NCBI RefSeq assembly: GCF_001591645.1
Contig: NZ_BCVH01000011.1
Span: 62,001-126,000 of the forward strand
Length of the DNA stretch: 64,000 bases
Direction: 5' to 3'
DNA from: Robertmurraya korlensis NBRC 107688
Lineage (GTDB): Bacteria; Bacillota; Bacilli; Bacillales; Cytobacillaceae
The translations under genes and the position numbers were made by a program. Below are positions 1 through 6,700 of this stretch, piece after piece. Below the pieces are notes generated by a model. That model saw nothing but the letters and a program-made list of their open reading frames with translations. It had not been told where the DNA came from and made no database searches. The number at the start of each line of letters is the position of its first letter. Positions within the stretch are counted from its first letter, which is position 1.

Positions 1-102
1 TAAAATCTATTATTTGCCTTTTTCGTAAATATCATAAGTATAACTATTTCACCGGTACATGTATCAGATGTGGAAAGGTCAGTAAATCTATAAAGTAATT
101 AT

Positions 103-195
103 GGGACAAAGGGACAGGCACTGTGGACTTTCCCAACGGGTAAAACTCTGATTATGCCCCCTATCTTTGTATATTTGGGACAAGGAACCTGTCCC
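103..195. repeat. GGGACA-type interspersed repeat remnant
   Basis: The stretch holds repeated GGGACA/TGTCCC words: GGGACA at 103-108 and 111-116, and the inverted pair GGGACA (177-182) with TGTCCC (190-195) around a seven-base loop. Such GGGACAGG-rich palindromes are familiar intergenic repeats in Bacillaceae genomes, sometimes mobilised by REP-associated transposases. No transposase is present here. The family assignment is inference from the words alone. Confidence 0.4.
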
Positions 196-299
196 CACGT
201 CACTATTTACTTTTTTTAGGGTGTGTGATAAATTTTGAGTACTAGGAAAATGTTACTATATATACATATGACAGCAAGACGAACAAGGTGTGAAAGAAA

Positions 300-467
300 A
301 TGGTAGTTAACATTGTTTTATCGGTAGCGCTTTTGTTGGTGATTTTTAATGTCCATTTTGGGATCATTGTGGCAAAGCGTTATCATAGTAGTCTCTATGG
401 AGTAATTAATTGGGGTATGGCCTTTATTTTGTTGATAAGCGTTATACAAAAGATATTTGAATACTAA
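300..467 (+). CDS. Small membrane protein, 55 aa (copy A)
   Basis: A short ORF starts at ATG 300 after an AAGGTGTG ribosome binding site. The product has two hydrophobic stretches (about residues 3-25 and 36-50) separated by a short basic turn (AKRYHSS), so a two-helix membrane hairpin is likely. It is clearly related to the 53 aa product at 1573-1734, sharing the motif FNVH.GI and the ending NW.MA.ILLI..IQK. This conservation between paralogs supports a real gene despite the small size. A hairpin terminator follows at 482. No function is recognised. Confidence 0.7.
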   Translation: MVVNIVLSVALLLVIFNVHFGIIVAKRYHSSLYGVINWGMAFILLISVIQKIFEY

Positions 468-481
468 AATCTAACTCTATC

Positions 482-510
482 CACCAGTCATTGAGGCTGG
501 TGTTTCTTTT
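482..510 (+). terminator. Rho-independent terminator after copy A small gene
   Basis: CACCAG (482-487) pairs with CTGGTG (497-502) and is followed by a T-rich tract. It lies 15 nt after the stop of the 55 aa gene and separates it from the next gene at 596. Confidence 0.6.
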
Positions 511-595
511 TGTTCCATTTCCTGAAATGAAAGGGGAAGTATGTTTCTGTTATCTCAGCATAAGAATTAGTAACAGACTTTTTTGGAGGTTGTTT

Positions 596-1060
596 ATGTA
601 TAGAAGAAACAGAGGGGGATTCCCTCCTCTCCTTTTCATCATATTCCTTCTTATAGGTGGATATTTTTTAATACGTTATGGACTCTTTTCTCCATCAAGG
701 CAAGCGGTTGATGTGGTGGAGGCATTTTATGAGTACGAACAAACAGGGGATTATGCGGAGTCATGGGAGCTATTACACCCCTCAATGAAGGAAAGGTTTC
801 CAAAAGGAGTGTACATACAAGATCGTGTTCATGTATTTATGGGTCATTTTGGAGCGGATACCTTTGAATATAAGATTGGGGATGTTGAAAAACAATCCAA
901 TTGGAAGATGTCAAAAGAGAGTAAAGGCATAGAAATGGTTTATGAAGTACCTGTCACGCAATATTATCAAGGTAAGTACGGTACGTTTGATTTTATTCAA
1001 TACGTATACGTAACCGAGGAAAAAGGTGATTGGGTCATTCTCTGGGATTATAACTATTAG
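596..1060 (+). CDS. Membrane-anchored protein with NTF2-like extracytoplasmic domain
   Basis: The product is 154 aa when started at ATG 596, which has a GGAGGT site at 585-590; an in-frame extension back to 491 lacks such a site. Residues 1-10 are basic (MYRRNRGG), and residues 11-29 form one transmembrane helix. The rest is an alpha/beta domain starting with a helical A.DVVEAFYEYEQTGDY segment, which resembles small NTF2-like or DUF4878-type secreted domains (a short helix pair, then a sheet ending in a WVILWDY strand). No catalytic motif is seen. The gene sits between copy-A small genes; copy B lacks it, so it was inserted into or lost from one module. Function unknown. Confidence 0.65.
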   Translation: MYRRNRGGFPPLLFIIFLLIGGYFLIRYGLFSPSRQAVDVVEAFYEYEQTGDYAESWELLHPSMKERFPKGVYIQDRVHVFMGHFGADTFEYKIGDVEKQSNWKMSKESKGIEMVYEVPVTQYYQGKYGTFDFIQYVYVTEEKGDWVILWDYNY

Positions 1061-1073
1061 CAGTAAATAAAAT

Positions 1074-1116
1074 GAGGAGAAGTAATCTACCTCAAATTTG
1101 GGTAGGCCTTCTCCTC
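1074..1116. terminator. Bidirectional terminator between convergent genes
   Basis: GAGGAGAAG (1074-1082) pairs with CTTCTCCTC (1108-1116), and an inner CTACC/GGTAG stem extends the hairpin. It lies between the stop of the 154 aa gene (1060) and the stop of the minus-strand 43 aa gene (1127). Confidence 0.7.
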
Positions 1117-1126
1117 TATTAATGAA

Positions 1127-1258
1127 TTATAATTGGTTCGTTAGGATGGTTACAACGGCACTTAGTATCATTGTACCTAAAATTATGGATGCATAGAGGA
1201 TTGCTTTATTTCTTTTTCTTCTAATCATCACTTCTTCTGGCGTTAAGAACTTTGACAT
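1127..1258 (-). CDS. Small single-helix membrane protein, 43 aa (copy A)
   Basis: The minus-strand ORF starts at 1258 with a strong AAAGGAG site. The protein begins MSKFLTPEEVM, has a basic patch (RRKRNK) and then one transmembrane helix (ILYASIILGTMILSAVVTIL). It differs from the copy at 1821-1952 at only a few positions (IR to VK, I to L), so this is a recent or strongly constrained duplicate. The basic patch before the helix predicts a cytoplasmic N terminus. A SigD-like promoter and tandem Spo0A-like boxes lie upstream. No family is recognised. Confidence 0.75.
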   Translation of the reverse strand: MSKFLTPEEVMIRRKRNKAILYASIILGTMILSAVVTILTNQL

Positions 1259-1354
1259 ATTTCCCATTTCTCCTTTGTATTTCATAGAAGCTAGTGTCAC
1301 AAAAATTTTTAACTAGTCACTTTTAGTGCAACTTGACAATTGTATTTAGTAATT

Positions 1355-1381
1355 ATATCGGACAAGATGAAAGAAAGTTAA
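1355..1381 (-). promoter_or_regulatory. SigD-like promoter for the copy A 43 aa gene
   Basis: Read on the minus strand, TTAA (1381-1378), a 15 nt spacer and TCCGATAT (1362-1355) match the SigD consensus TAAA-N15-GCCGATAT with two or three mismatches. It is placed about 100 nt upstream of the 43 aa gene. The aligned position in copy B is less SigD-like. Confidence 0.5.
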
Positions 1382-1398
1382 TAGGAGGATACTGGATG

Positions 1399-1415
1399 TG
1401 TCAAATAATGTCGAA
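1399..1415. promoter_or_regulatory. Tandem Spo0A-like boxes (copy A)
   Basis: TGTCAAA (1399-1405) and TGTCGAA (1409-1415) are spaced by one helical turn. The second matches the Spo0A box TGTCGAA exactly. They lie 18 bp upstream of the -35 region of the minus-strand promoter. The same doublet occurs at 2119-2135 with nearly identical spacing. Confidence 0.5.
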
Positions 1416-1572
1416 ATTATTGTTTAGTAGTTCCTTGAATTCGAGACATTAAAGGTATATCGTTATAATAGTAGATGGTTTACTTTTTCTAGAGATTGTG
1501 TAAAAATGTACAAACAGGAAATTGATCCTATACTTCTATGTAAATAACTGCTAGATGAACCAGGTGAGAAAG

Positions 1573-1734
1573 ATGTTTTATGTAAATTTAGTTTTATCTG
1601 TAGCACTATTGCTTGCAGTCTTCAATGTCCATCTTGGGATAGTAATCGCAGTACATTGTCAAAATGTACTATATGGACTTTTAAATTGGAGTATGGCACT
1701 TATTTTACTAATAACGGCTATACAAAAAATGTGA
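1573..1734 (+). CDS. Small membrane protein, 53 aa (copy B)
   Basis: Starts at ATG 1573 behind an AGGTGAG site. It is hydrophobic, with two likely helices (about residues 3-25 and 33-48), and is homologous along its full length to the 55 aa protein at 300-467. The central turn differs (AVHCQNV here, AKRYHSS there). A terminator hairpin follows at 1779. As in copy A, the gene converges on a minus-strand 43 aa gene. Function unknown. Confidence 0.7.
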   Translation: MFYVNLVLSVALLLAVFNVHLGIVIAVHCQNVLYGLLNWSMALILLITAIQKM

Positions 1735-1778
1735 ACTTTCTTTACTACCTTAAACGAAAAATCCTATTTTAAAATAGA

Positions 1779-1804
1779 AGAAGCAGCCAAATAAGGCTGC
1801 TTCT
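1779..1804. terminator. Bidirectional terminator between copy B genes
   Basis: AGAAGCAGCC (1779-1788) pairs perfectly with GGCTGCTTCT (1795-1804) around a six-base loop. It lies between the converging 53 aa and 43 aa genes. Confidence 0.7.
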
Positions 1805-1820
1805 CTTTATAATGTTAATA

Positions 1821-1952
1821 TTATAGTTGGTTGGTTAGGATTGTTACAACGGCACTTAATAACATGGTACCCAGAATGATGGATGCGTAAAGAATTGCTT
1901 TATTTCGTTTCCTCTTTACCATCACTTCTTCAGGTGTTAAAAATTTTGACAT
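1821..1952 (-). CDS. Small single-helix membrane protein, 43 aa (copy B), behind a riboswitch
   Basis: Minus-strand ORF starting at 1952, with a TAAAGGAG site a few bases upstream. It begins MSKFLTPEEVMVKRKRNK and continues into one transmembrane helix; it is nearly identical to the copy A protein. The roughly 120 nt leader contains a candidate c-di-GMP-I riboswitch that ends just before the ribosome binding site, so translation control by c-di-GMP is plausible. The riboswitch is not recognisable in front of copy A. No function is known for the protein itself. Confidence 0.75.
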   Translation of the reverse strand: MSKFLTPEEVMVKRKRNKAILYASIILGTMLLSAVVTILTNQL

Positions 1953-1973
1953 GTACCCATTCTCCTTTAACGT

Positions 1974-2060
1974 TGATAGTAGCTGGCTGGCTTTATCAAA
2001 TCCAATGATAGAGGCCCCTATAGCTTTGCGTGAATCACCTTTAGGTGATCTTGCCTTTTG
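1974..2060 (-). ncRNA. Candidate cyclic-di-GMP-I (GEMM) riboswitch
   Basis: Read on the minus strand from 2060 down, the RNA has GGCAA, then a hairpin TCACC-TAAA-GGTGA, then ACGCAAAGCTATAGGGGCCT, a CTATC...GATA-type second stem, and AGCCAGCC near the 3' end. The ACGCAAAGC-YAUAGGG core, the tetraloop hairpin before it and the AGCC close are signatures of the GEMM-I class. The element ends about 10 nt before the ribosome binding site of the 43 aa gene. The 5' GGCAA is followed by GA rather than the usual ACC, so the P1 pairing is not ideal. Confidence 0.7.
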
Positions 2061-2071
2061 TATCTAGTACT

Positions 2072-2100
2072 ATTATCGTATAAAGATGACAAAAAGCCAA
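2072..2100 (-). promoter_or_regulatory. Promoter of the riboswitch-controlled small gene
   Basis: On the minus strand TTGGCT (2100-2095) and GATAAT (2077-2072) are separated by 17 nt. The transcript would start just before the riboswitch. The sequence aligns with the SigD-like promoter of copy A, but its -10 reads TACGATAAT, so a SigA or mixed promoter is possible. Confidence 0.5.
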
Positions 2101-2118
2101 TAGGAAATTCGGGGTATG

Positions 2119-2135
2119 TGTCAAAAAATGTCGAA
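2119..2135. promoter_or_regulatory. Tandem Spo0A-like boxes (copy B)
   Basis: TGTCAAA (2119-2125) and TGTCGAA (2129-2135) repeat the doublet at 1399-1415, again one helical turn apart and 19 bp upstream of the -35 hexamer of the minus-strand promoter. Preservation of the doublet in two otherwise diverged intergenic regions supports a binding function. Confidence 0.5.
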
Positions 2136-2229
2136 AATTTTAAAATTGCTTTCTGCAAAGTAGGAAAATATTAATAGTAAATTTTTTACTATAATCATAT
2201 ATTATATGCTAGACTAACAGTATAAACAT

Positions 2230-2267
2230 ACAAGAGTGATAGGAGAAACTTTACCTATCACTCTTGT
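2230..2267 (+). promoter_or_regulatory. Perfect 14-bp inverted repeat in the amidase leader
   Basis: The 14-base arm 2230-2243 (ACAAGAGTGATAGG) is exactly complementary to 2254-2267 with a ten-base loop. It sits 36 nt before the amidase start and is not followed by a T tract. It may act as an mRNA-stabilising stem, an attenuator or an operator; the sequence does not decide. Confidence 0.55.
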
Positions 2268-2303
2268 TATGCAAAAAATCACCAAATAGGGAGAAAAACC
2301 AAC

Positions 2304-4448
2304 ATGAGGAGTAAAGCATTATTTCTAATTGGGCTGTTATTGTTTAGCCTACTATTCCCTCTAAAAGTGGACATTGCTTATGCTCAAGAGAGTATAATTA
2401 AAGGAAACTTTGAAGAGGACTCTAGTTACTATTTAATTCATTACAATGGTGAAGAACAAAGTATAGAAGTCGCTGAAGGCGTGAATGTCACACTAAAAAA
2501 TTGGGGTGATGAATCAAAGGCTTCGGTTGATGGTACCGTTCTTACTCAGGTGGATTCAGCAACAAAGGATATTACAATGGAAGTTAGTGATTCCTTAAAT
2601 GAGTTAGTGTTGACAGAAAACAATAGGATTCATTATAGAATAGTGCCTTCTGACACTAGTAGAGTAGAAATAGTAAAACCTCTTAATTACGAGCAAGATG
2701 TAACTCTAGTTAGCAGTAACGAAAACCAAACAAGCGTTGAGGAAGTAACGACTATTGATGAATATAAAACAGTAATAGAAAAAACTACCGTTTATTATTT
2801 TAAGGATGCTAATGATCAAAAAGTAGAGATTTCTAAGGAAGAGTATGATGAGTTAAGTCAAGTAACAGTTGATCTTACAGATACTAACGATATGCAATTA
2901 ATTCAGGATGGACCAACCAATGAGGAGATATTATTTAGTACCTCATCGGCTACCTCTGTAAGTTATTCTACCCATGTCCAAGATATAGGTTGGCAAGCAC
3001 CTGTTGCTAATGGTGGACTATCAGGTACAATGGGACAAAGCAAACGCTTAGAGGCTATAAAAATTTCTCTTTCAAATACACCATATAGCGGAGGAATCTC
3101 TTACAAGACCCATGTAGAAAGTAACGGTTGGTTAGGAAATGTATCAAATGGTGGGGTTAGTGGCACAACAGGTCAAGGTAAGAGAATTGAAGCTATACAA
3201 GTAAGTTTAACTGGTGATATGGCAAATTATTATGATGTTTATTACCGTGTTCACGCCCAAGACTATGGCTGGCTTGGTTGGGCTAAAAATGGGATGTCTG
3301 CAGGGACAGAAGGTCTCTCTAAACGGTTGGAAGCTATACAGATTGTTCTAGTTGTAAAAGGTGGAGCAGCTCCTGGATCAACAGAAAATACATTTAAAAC
3401 GAATACCACTGTCGCTTATTCTACGCATGTTCAGGATTACGGTTGGATGAGTACAGTTAAAAATGGTGAATTGAGTGGTACAGAAGGGCAATCGAAGCGG
3501 TTAGAAGCCATTAAAATTCAGTTGCAGAATGCGCCTTTTAGTGGAGGGGTTACTTATACCACACATGTCCAAGATTTTGGCTGGCTAAGTAATGTATCGA
3601 ATAATAGTATTTCGGGAACTTCTGGACAAGGTAAACGGATGGAAGCGATAAAGATTAGTTTAACCGGTGATATCGCAAATCATTATGATATTTATTACCG
3701 TGTTCATATTGAAAGCTATGGCTGGTTGGGTTGGGCTAAAAATGGGATGAAGGCTGGTTCAGAGGGGCTTTCTAAACGCTTAGAAGGAATTGAAATCAAG
3801 TTACTTCCAAAGGGACAAGGTCAATACGTCACTCAAAGTGGAGCTTTTAAGCAGCTGAAGCAAACCGTATTTTTAGACCCAGGACATGGTGGGAGTGACC
3901 CTGGTGCAGTTGCTGGTGGATATACAGAAGCTAATTTGAATTTGGCTGTTGCCAAAAAGGTGGAATCGTTATTAGTTTCACGTGGATATGTTGTTTATAT
4001 GTCTCGTACAGGTAATACTGCTCTATCCTTGCTAGAACGTTCTCAAATGGCAAATAATTTAAATACGGATATTTTTATTAGTATCCACCATAACTCTTCA
4101 GTAGATAAATCAGCTAACGGCATCGAATCGTATTATTATGAATATAACCCCAATAACCCATCAAAGATTAATGGGGATATGCATAATAATCCAGACCGAG
4201 TTAATAAGAGCATAACACTTGCGGATTTGATTCAAGAAAATATGGTTGACTATACAGGTGCATATGATCGTGGAACTGATGGAAGTTCTTTTTCAGTGGT
4301 ACGGGAATCCTCTATGCCTGCGACGTTACTAGAGCTTGGCTTTATTAGTAATGATGGAGAACGTCAAAAATTAGTTACAGACTCCTATCAAAGTATATTA
4401 GCAAGAGCAATTGCCGATGGAATTGATGAGTATTTTAGAATTTATTAA
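2304..4448 (+). CDS. Secreted N-acetylmuramoyl-L-alanine amidase with six ChW repeats
   Basis: Peptidoglycan hydrolase of 714 aa. Residues 1-27 are a signal peptide ending in AYAQ. Residues 28-215 are an uncharacterised N-terminal region. Six ChW-type repeats follow from about 218 to 505, each with the pattern TH.Q..GW......G..SGT.GQ.KR.EAI. The C-terminal Amidase_3 domain (about 520-714) keeps the zinc and catalytic residues: H528 in DPGHGG, E542 in TEANLN, H595 in SIHHN and E677 in LLELGF. ChW repeats are common wall-binding modules in clostridia and rarer in Bacillus. Repeats 1-3 and 4-6 look like a duplicated triplet. Gene has its own GGGAG site and a shared downstream terminator. Confidence 0.9.
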   Translation: MRSKALFLIGLLLFSLLFPLKVDIAYAQESIIKGNFEEDSSYYLIHYNGEEQSIEVAEGVNVTLKNWGDESKASVDGTVLTQVDSATKDITMEVSDSLNELVLTENNRIHYRIVPSDTSRVEIVKPLNYEQDVTLVSSNENQTSVEEVTTIDEYKTVIEKTTVYYFKDANDQKVEISKEEYDELSQVTVDLTDTNDMQLIQDGPTNEEILFSTSSATSVSYSTHVQDIGWQAPVANGGLSGTMGQSKRLEAIKISLSNTPYSGGISYKTHVESNGWLGNVSNGGVSGTTGQGKRIEAIQVSLTGDMANYYDVYYRVHAQDYGWLGWAKNGMSAGTEGLSKRLEAIQIVLVVKGGAAPGSTENTFKTNTTVAYSTHVQDYGWMSTVKNGELSGTEGQSKRLEAIKIQLQNAPFSGGVTYTTHVQDFGWLSNVSNNSISGTSGQGKRMEAIKISLTGDIANHYDIYYRVHIESYGWLGWAKNGMKAGSEGLSKRLEGIEIKLLPKGQGQYVTQSGAFKQLKQTVFLDPGHGGSDPGAVAGGYTEANLNLAVAKKVESLLVSRGYVVYMSRTGNTALSLLERSQMANNLNTDIFISIHHNSSVDKSANGIESYYYEYNPNNPSKINGDMHNNPDRVNKSITLADLIQENMVDYTGAYDRGTDGSSFSVVRESSMPATLLELGFISNDGERQKLVTDSYQSILARAIADGIDEYFRIY

Positions 4449-4461
4449 ATTTGACATAAAC

Positions 4462-4495
4462 AAAAGACAGTCTAGGAGTAGACTGTCTTTTGTTT
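4462..4495. terminator. Bidirectional terminator
   Basis: AAAAGACAGTC (from 4462) pairs with GACTGTCTTTT (to 4491), with flanking A and T runs on both sides. It serves the amidase gene on plus and the LCP gene on minus. Confidence 0.85.
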
Positions 4496-4499
4496 TATA

Positions 4500-5426
4500 T
4501 TAAAGCTCTAATTGTGTTTTGAGCTCATTCTGTACTCGAGCTTTCTCGTCGTCAGAAATAATTAGATAGTAGATCCCACTAATTTTAGTTCCTGAACCAG
4601 TTAGTTGTAGCTGCTCAATATTTTTGGCAGCATCCTTATAATTCTTTTGTATTTCGACCATTTCATTAAACGTTATATTCGTTTTAACATTTTTTCCTAA
4701 TGCTCCAAAGATATCGTCAAACTTAGTCAACGAACTGAAGCTTGCCCCTTTATTAACAACGCCCTGAATCACTTGTCGTTGTCGTTGTTGACGTCCAAAA
4801 TCACCTTGAGGATCTTCGTATCTCATTCGAACATAGGAGAGAGCTTTTTCCCCGTCTAGGTTTAATAGTCCCTCTGTAAATTGGTGACCGTCTTGTGAAA
4901 AACTAAAAGTACTATTAACACTGATGCCACCTACAGCATCTACTATATCCTGAAATCCTTCCATATTAACACGGACATAATAATCGATTGGAATATCAAG
5001 TAAATTCTCGACGGTAGCCATAGCCATTTCTTCTTGACCAAATGCATAGGCATGGTTAATTTTATCAACTGTTCCATGTCCAAAAATCTCAGTACGCGTA
5101 TCACGAGGGATACTAAGCATTTTCACTGACTGTGTATTCGGGTTAACCGTTAATACAATCATCGTATCTGATCGGCCTCGATCTCCACTTCTTTCATCAA
5201 CCCCAAGCATGAGGATAGAAAAAGGATCCTTTTGATCAAGGATGACTTCTTCTGTACGCTTTTCTGACTTTTCTCGTTCAATTGGTTGATGCATCGTGTC
5301 TACTGCAGCAGTCAATGAATGATATATAGAATAAACATAAGCACCAGCACCAATGAAAAGTAATGCAAAAATACTAAGAGTAACTCGTAACCAAACTCTT
5401 CTTTTCTTCGTTTTATTCGAACGCAA
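4500..5426 (-). CDS. LytR-CpsA-Psr family wall polymer ligase (LCP 1)
   Basis: 308 aa. A basic cytoplasmic tail (1-14) is followed by one transmembrane helix (about 15-35) and an extracellular LCP domain (about 68-220). Hallmarks are LMLGVDER (72-79), the arginine/aspartate cluster DRGRSDT (82-88) and IPRDTR (106-111), which bind the polyprenyl pyrophosphate and metal. LCP enzymes transfer teichoic acids or capsules from undecaprenyl pyrophosphate to peptidoglycan. It is about as long as the copy at 10489-11415 and very similar to it; a third copy is at 23295. Placement opposite gtaB suits a wall polymer role. Starts at 5426 behind a TAGGAGGT-type site. Confidence 0.9.
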   Translation of the reverse strand: MRSNKTKKRRVWLRVTLSIFALLFIGAGAYVYSIYHSLTAAVDTMHQPIEREKSEKRTEEVILDQKDPFSILMLGVDERSGDRGRSDTMIVLTVNPNTQSVKMLSIPRDTRTEIFGHGTVDKINHAYAFGQEEMAMATVENLLDIPIDYYVRVNMEGFQDIVDAVGGISVNSTFSFSQDGHQFTEGLLNLDGEKALSYVRMRYEDPQGDFGRQQRQRQVIQGVVNKGASFSSLTKFDDIFGALGKNVKTNITFNEMVEIQKNYKDAAKNIEQLQLTGSGTKISGIYYLIISDDEKARVQNELKTQLEL

Positions 5427-5647
5427 TAGATTTACCTCCTAAAATACAAAAAGCGACTTTATCTCTTAGAATATCAGAAATTACGACAAATAAAAATATA
5501 AAAATTTGGAAGTTAAGTAGGGATTTTAGATTAATACTATAAGATGTTGAAAAATTTGGGGTATTCACTTGAAGCTTGTCTATTTTCCTTTAATATGGAA
5601 TAATTTTATATATATAACTACTGACAATGTCTTAAAGGAGATCAAAA

Positions 5648-6532
5648 ATGCAAAAAGTGAAAAAAGCTATCATTCCAGCGGCTGGCTTAGGTACTCGCTT
5701 TTTACCTGCTACGAAAGCACAACCAAAGGAAATGCTGCCAATTGTTGATAAGCCAACACTTCAATATATCATAGAGGAAGCCGTAGATTCAGGAATAGAA
5801 GAAATTCTTATTATTACAGGCCGTAATAAAAAGTCTATTGAAGATCACTTTGATAAATCAGTTGAGTTGGAATTAGAACTTGAGTCGAAAGGGAAGAAAG
5901 AGTTACTAGCACAGGTTCGACATATTTCTGAAATGGTTAATATTCATTTTATTCGGCAGAAAGAGCCAAAGGGTTTAGGACACGCGATCTATTGTGCAAA
6001 AAGCTTTATTGGGAATGAACCGTTCGCTGTTCTTCTAGGAGATGATATTGTTCATAGTGACAAGCCATGTTTGAAGCAGATGATTGAGACGTATGAAGAG
6101 TATAAAACAACTATCCTTGGAGTCCAAGAGGTAGCACCTGAGGATGTTGATAAGTACGGAATCATTGAAGGTAAGCATATTGAAGATCGCGTATATAAGG
6201 TAAAGGGACTTGTAGAAAAACCTTCTATTGGTGATGCACCTTCCAACGTTGCTATCTTGGGAAGATATATCATTAATCCAGCTATATTTGGTATACTAGA
6301 GAACACAGAGCCTGGTAAAGGTGGAGAGATTCAGTTAACGGATGCCCTTAAAGAACTCGCTCAAAAGGAGGCAGTATATGCCTATAACTTTGAAGGTCGT
6401 CGCTATGATGTGGGAGATAAATTAGGTTTCTTACAGGCAACCGTTGAATACGCCCTACGGAGAGAGGATTTAAGACAAGATTTCCTCGATTATTTAGTGA
6501 AAATAACTGAAAGTGAAAAGGTTTCTAATTAG
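5648..6532 (+). CDS. gtaB: UTP-glucose-1-phosphate uridylyltransferase
   Basis: 294 aa, the usual length for the GalU/GtaB family. It makes UDP-glucose from UTP and glucose-1-phosphate, the donor for wall teichoic acid glucosylation, glycolipid and, through epimerase or dehydrogenase, UDP-galactose or UDP-glucuronate. The N terminus KKAIIPAAGLGTRFLPATKA carries the nucleotide-binding loop and PKEMLPI motif; VLLGDDI is the metal-binding segment; FEGRRYDVGDK lies near the C terminus. An AAAGGAG site precedes ATG 5648. It stands alone with its own terminator and would feed the GalE encoded at 13780. Confidence 0.93.
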   Translation: MQKVKKAIIPAAGLGTRFLPATKAQPKEMLPIVDKPTLQYIIEEAVDSGIEEILIITGRNKKSIEDHFDKSVELELELESKGKKELLAQVRHISEMVNIHFIRQKEPKGLGHAIYCAKSFIGNEPFAVLLGDDIVHSDKPCLKQMIETYEEYKTTILGVQEVAPEDVDKYGIIEGKHIEDRVYKVKGLVEKPSIGDAPSNVAILGRYIINPAIFGILENTEPGKGGEIQLTDALKELAQKEAVYAYNFEGRRYDVGDKLGFLQATVEYALRREDLRQDFLDYLVKITESEKVSN

Positions 6533-6541
6533 CATAATCAG

Positions 6542-6570
6542 CCCACCCTTCGAAAGGTGGGTTATTGTTT
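6542..6570 (+). terminator. Terminator of gtaB
   Basis: CCCACC (6542-6547) pairs with GGTGGG (6556-6561), followed by a T-rich stretch, 10 nt after the gtaB stop. Confidence 0.8.
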
Positions 6571-6700
6571 TTTAGAGAAAAAAATAAATAACATATATAG
6601 GACTTTAGATAGAAAACTACCAAATAAAGCTTGTTGAAAGAAAGGGTATTCTATCATATAGTTTGAATATAATATGATAATTTTTATGGGGGTATACGAA

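Noticed and set aside
1259-1354. A second c-di-GMP riboswitch in front of copy A
   Set aside because: A GCACT-AAAA-AGTGA-like hairpin is visible, but the ACGCAAAGC core is absent, so at most it is a relic.
5560-5647. SigB promoter for gtaB
   Set aside because: A GGGTAT -10-like word is present but no GTTTAA at the required distance upstream.
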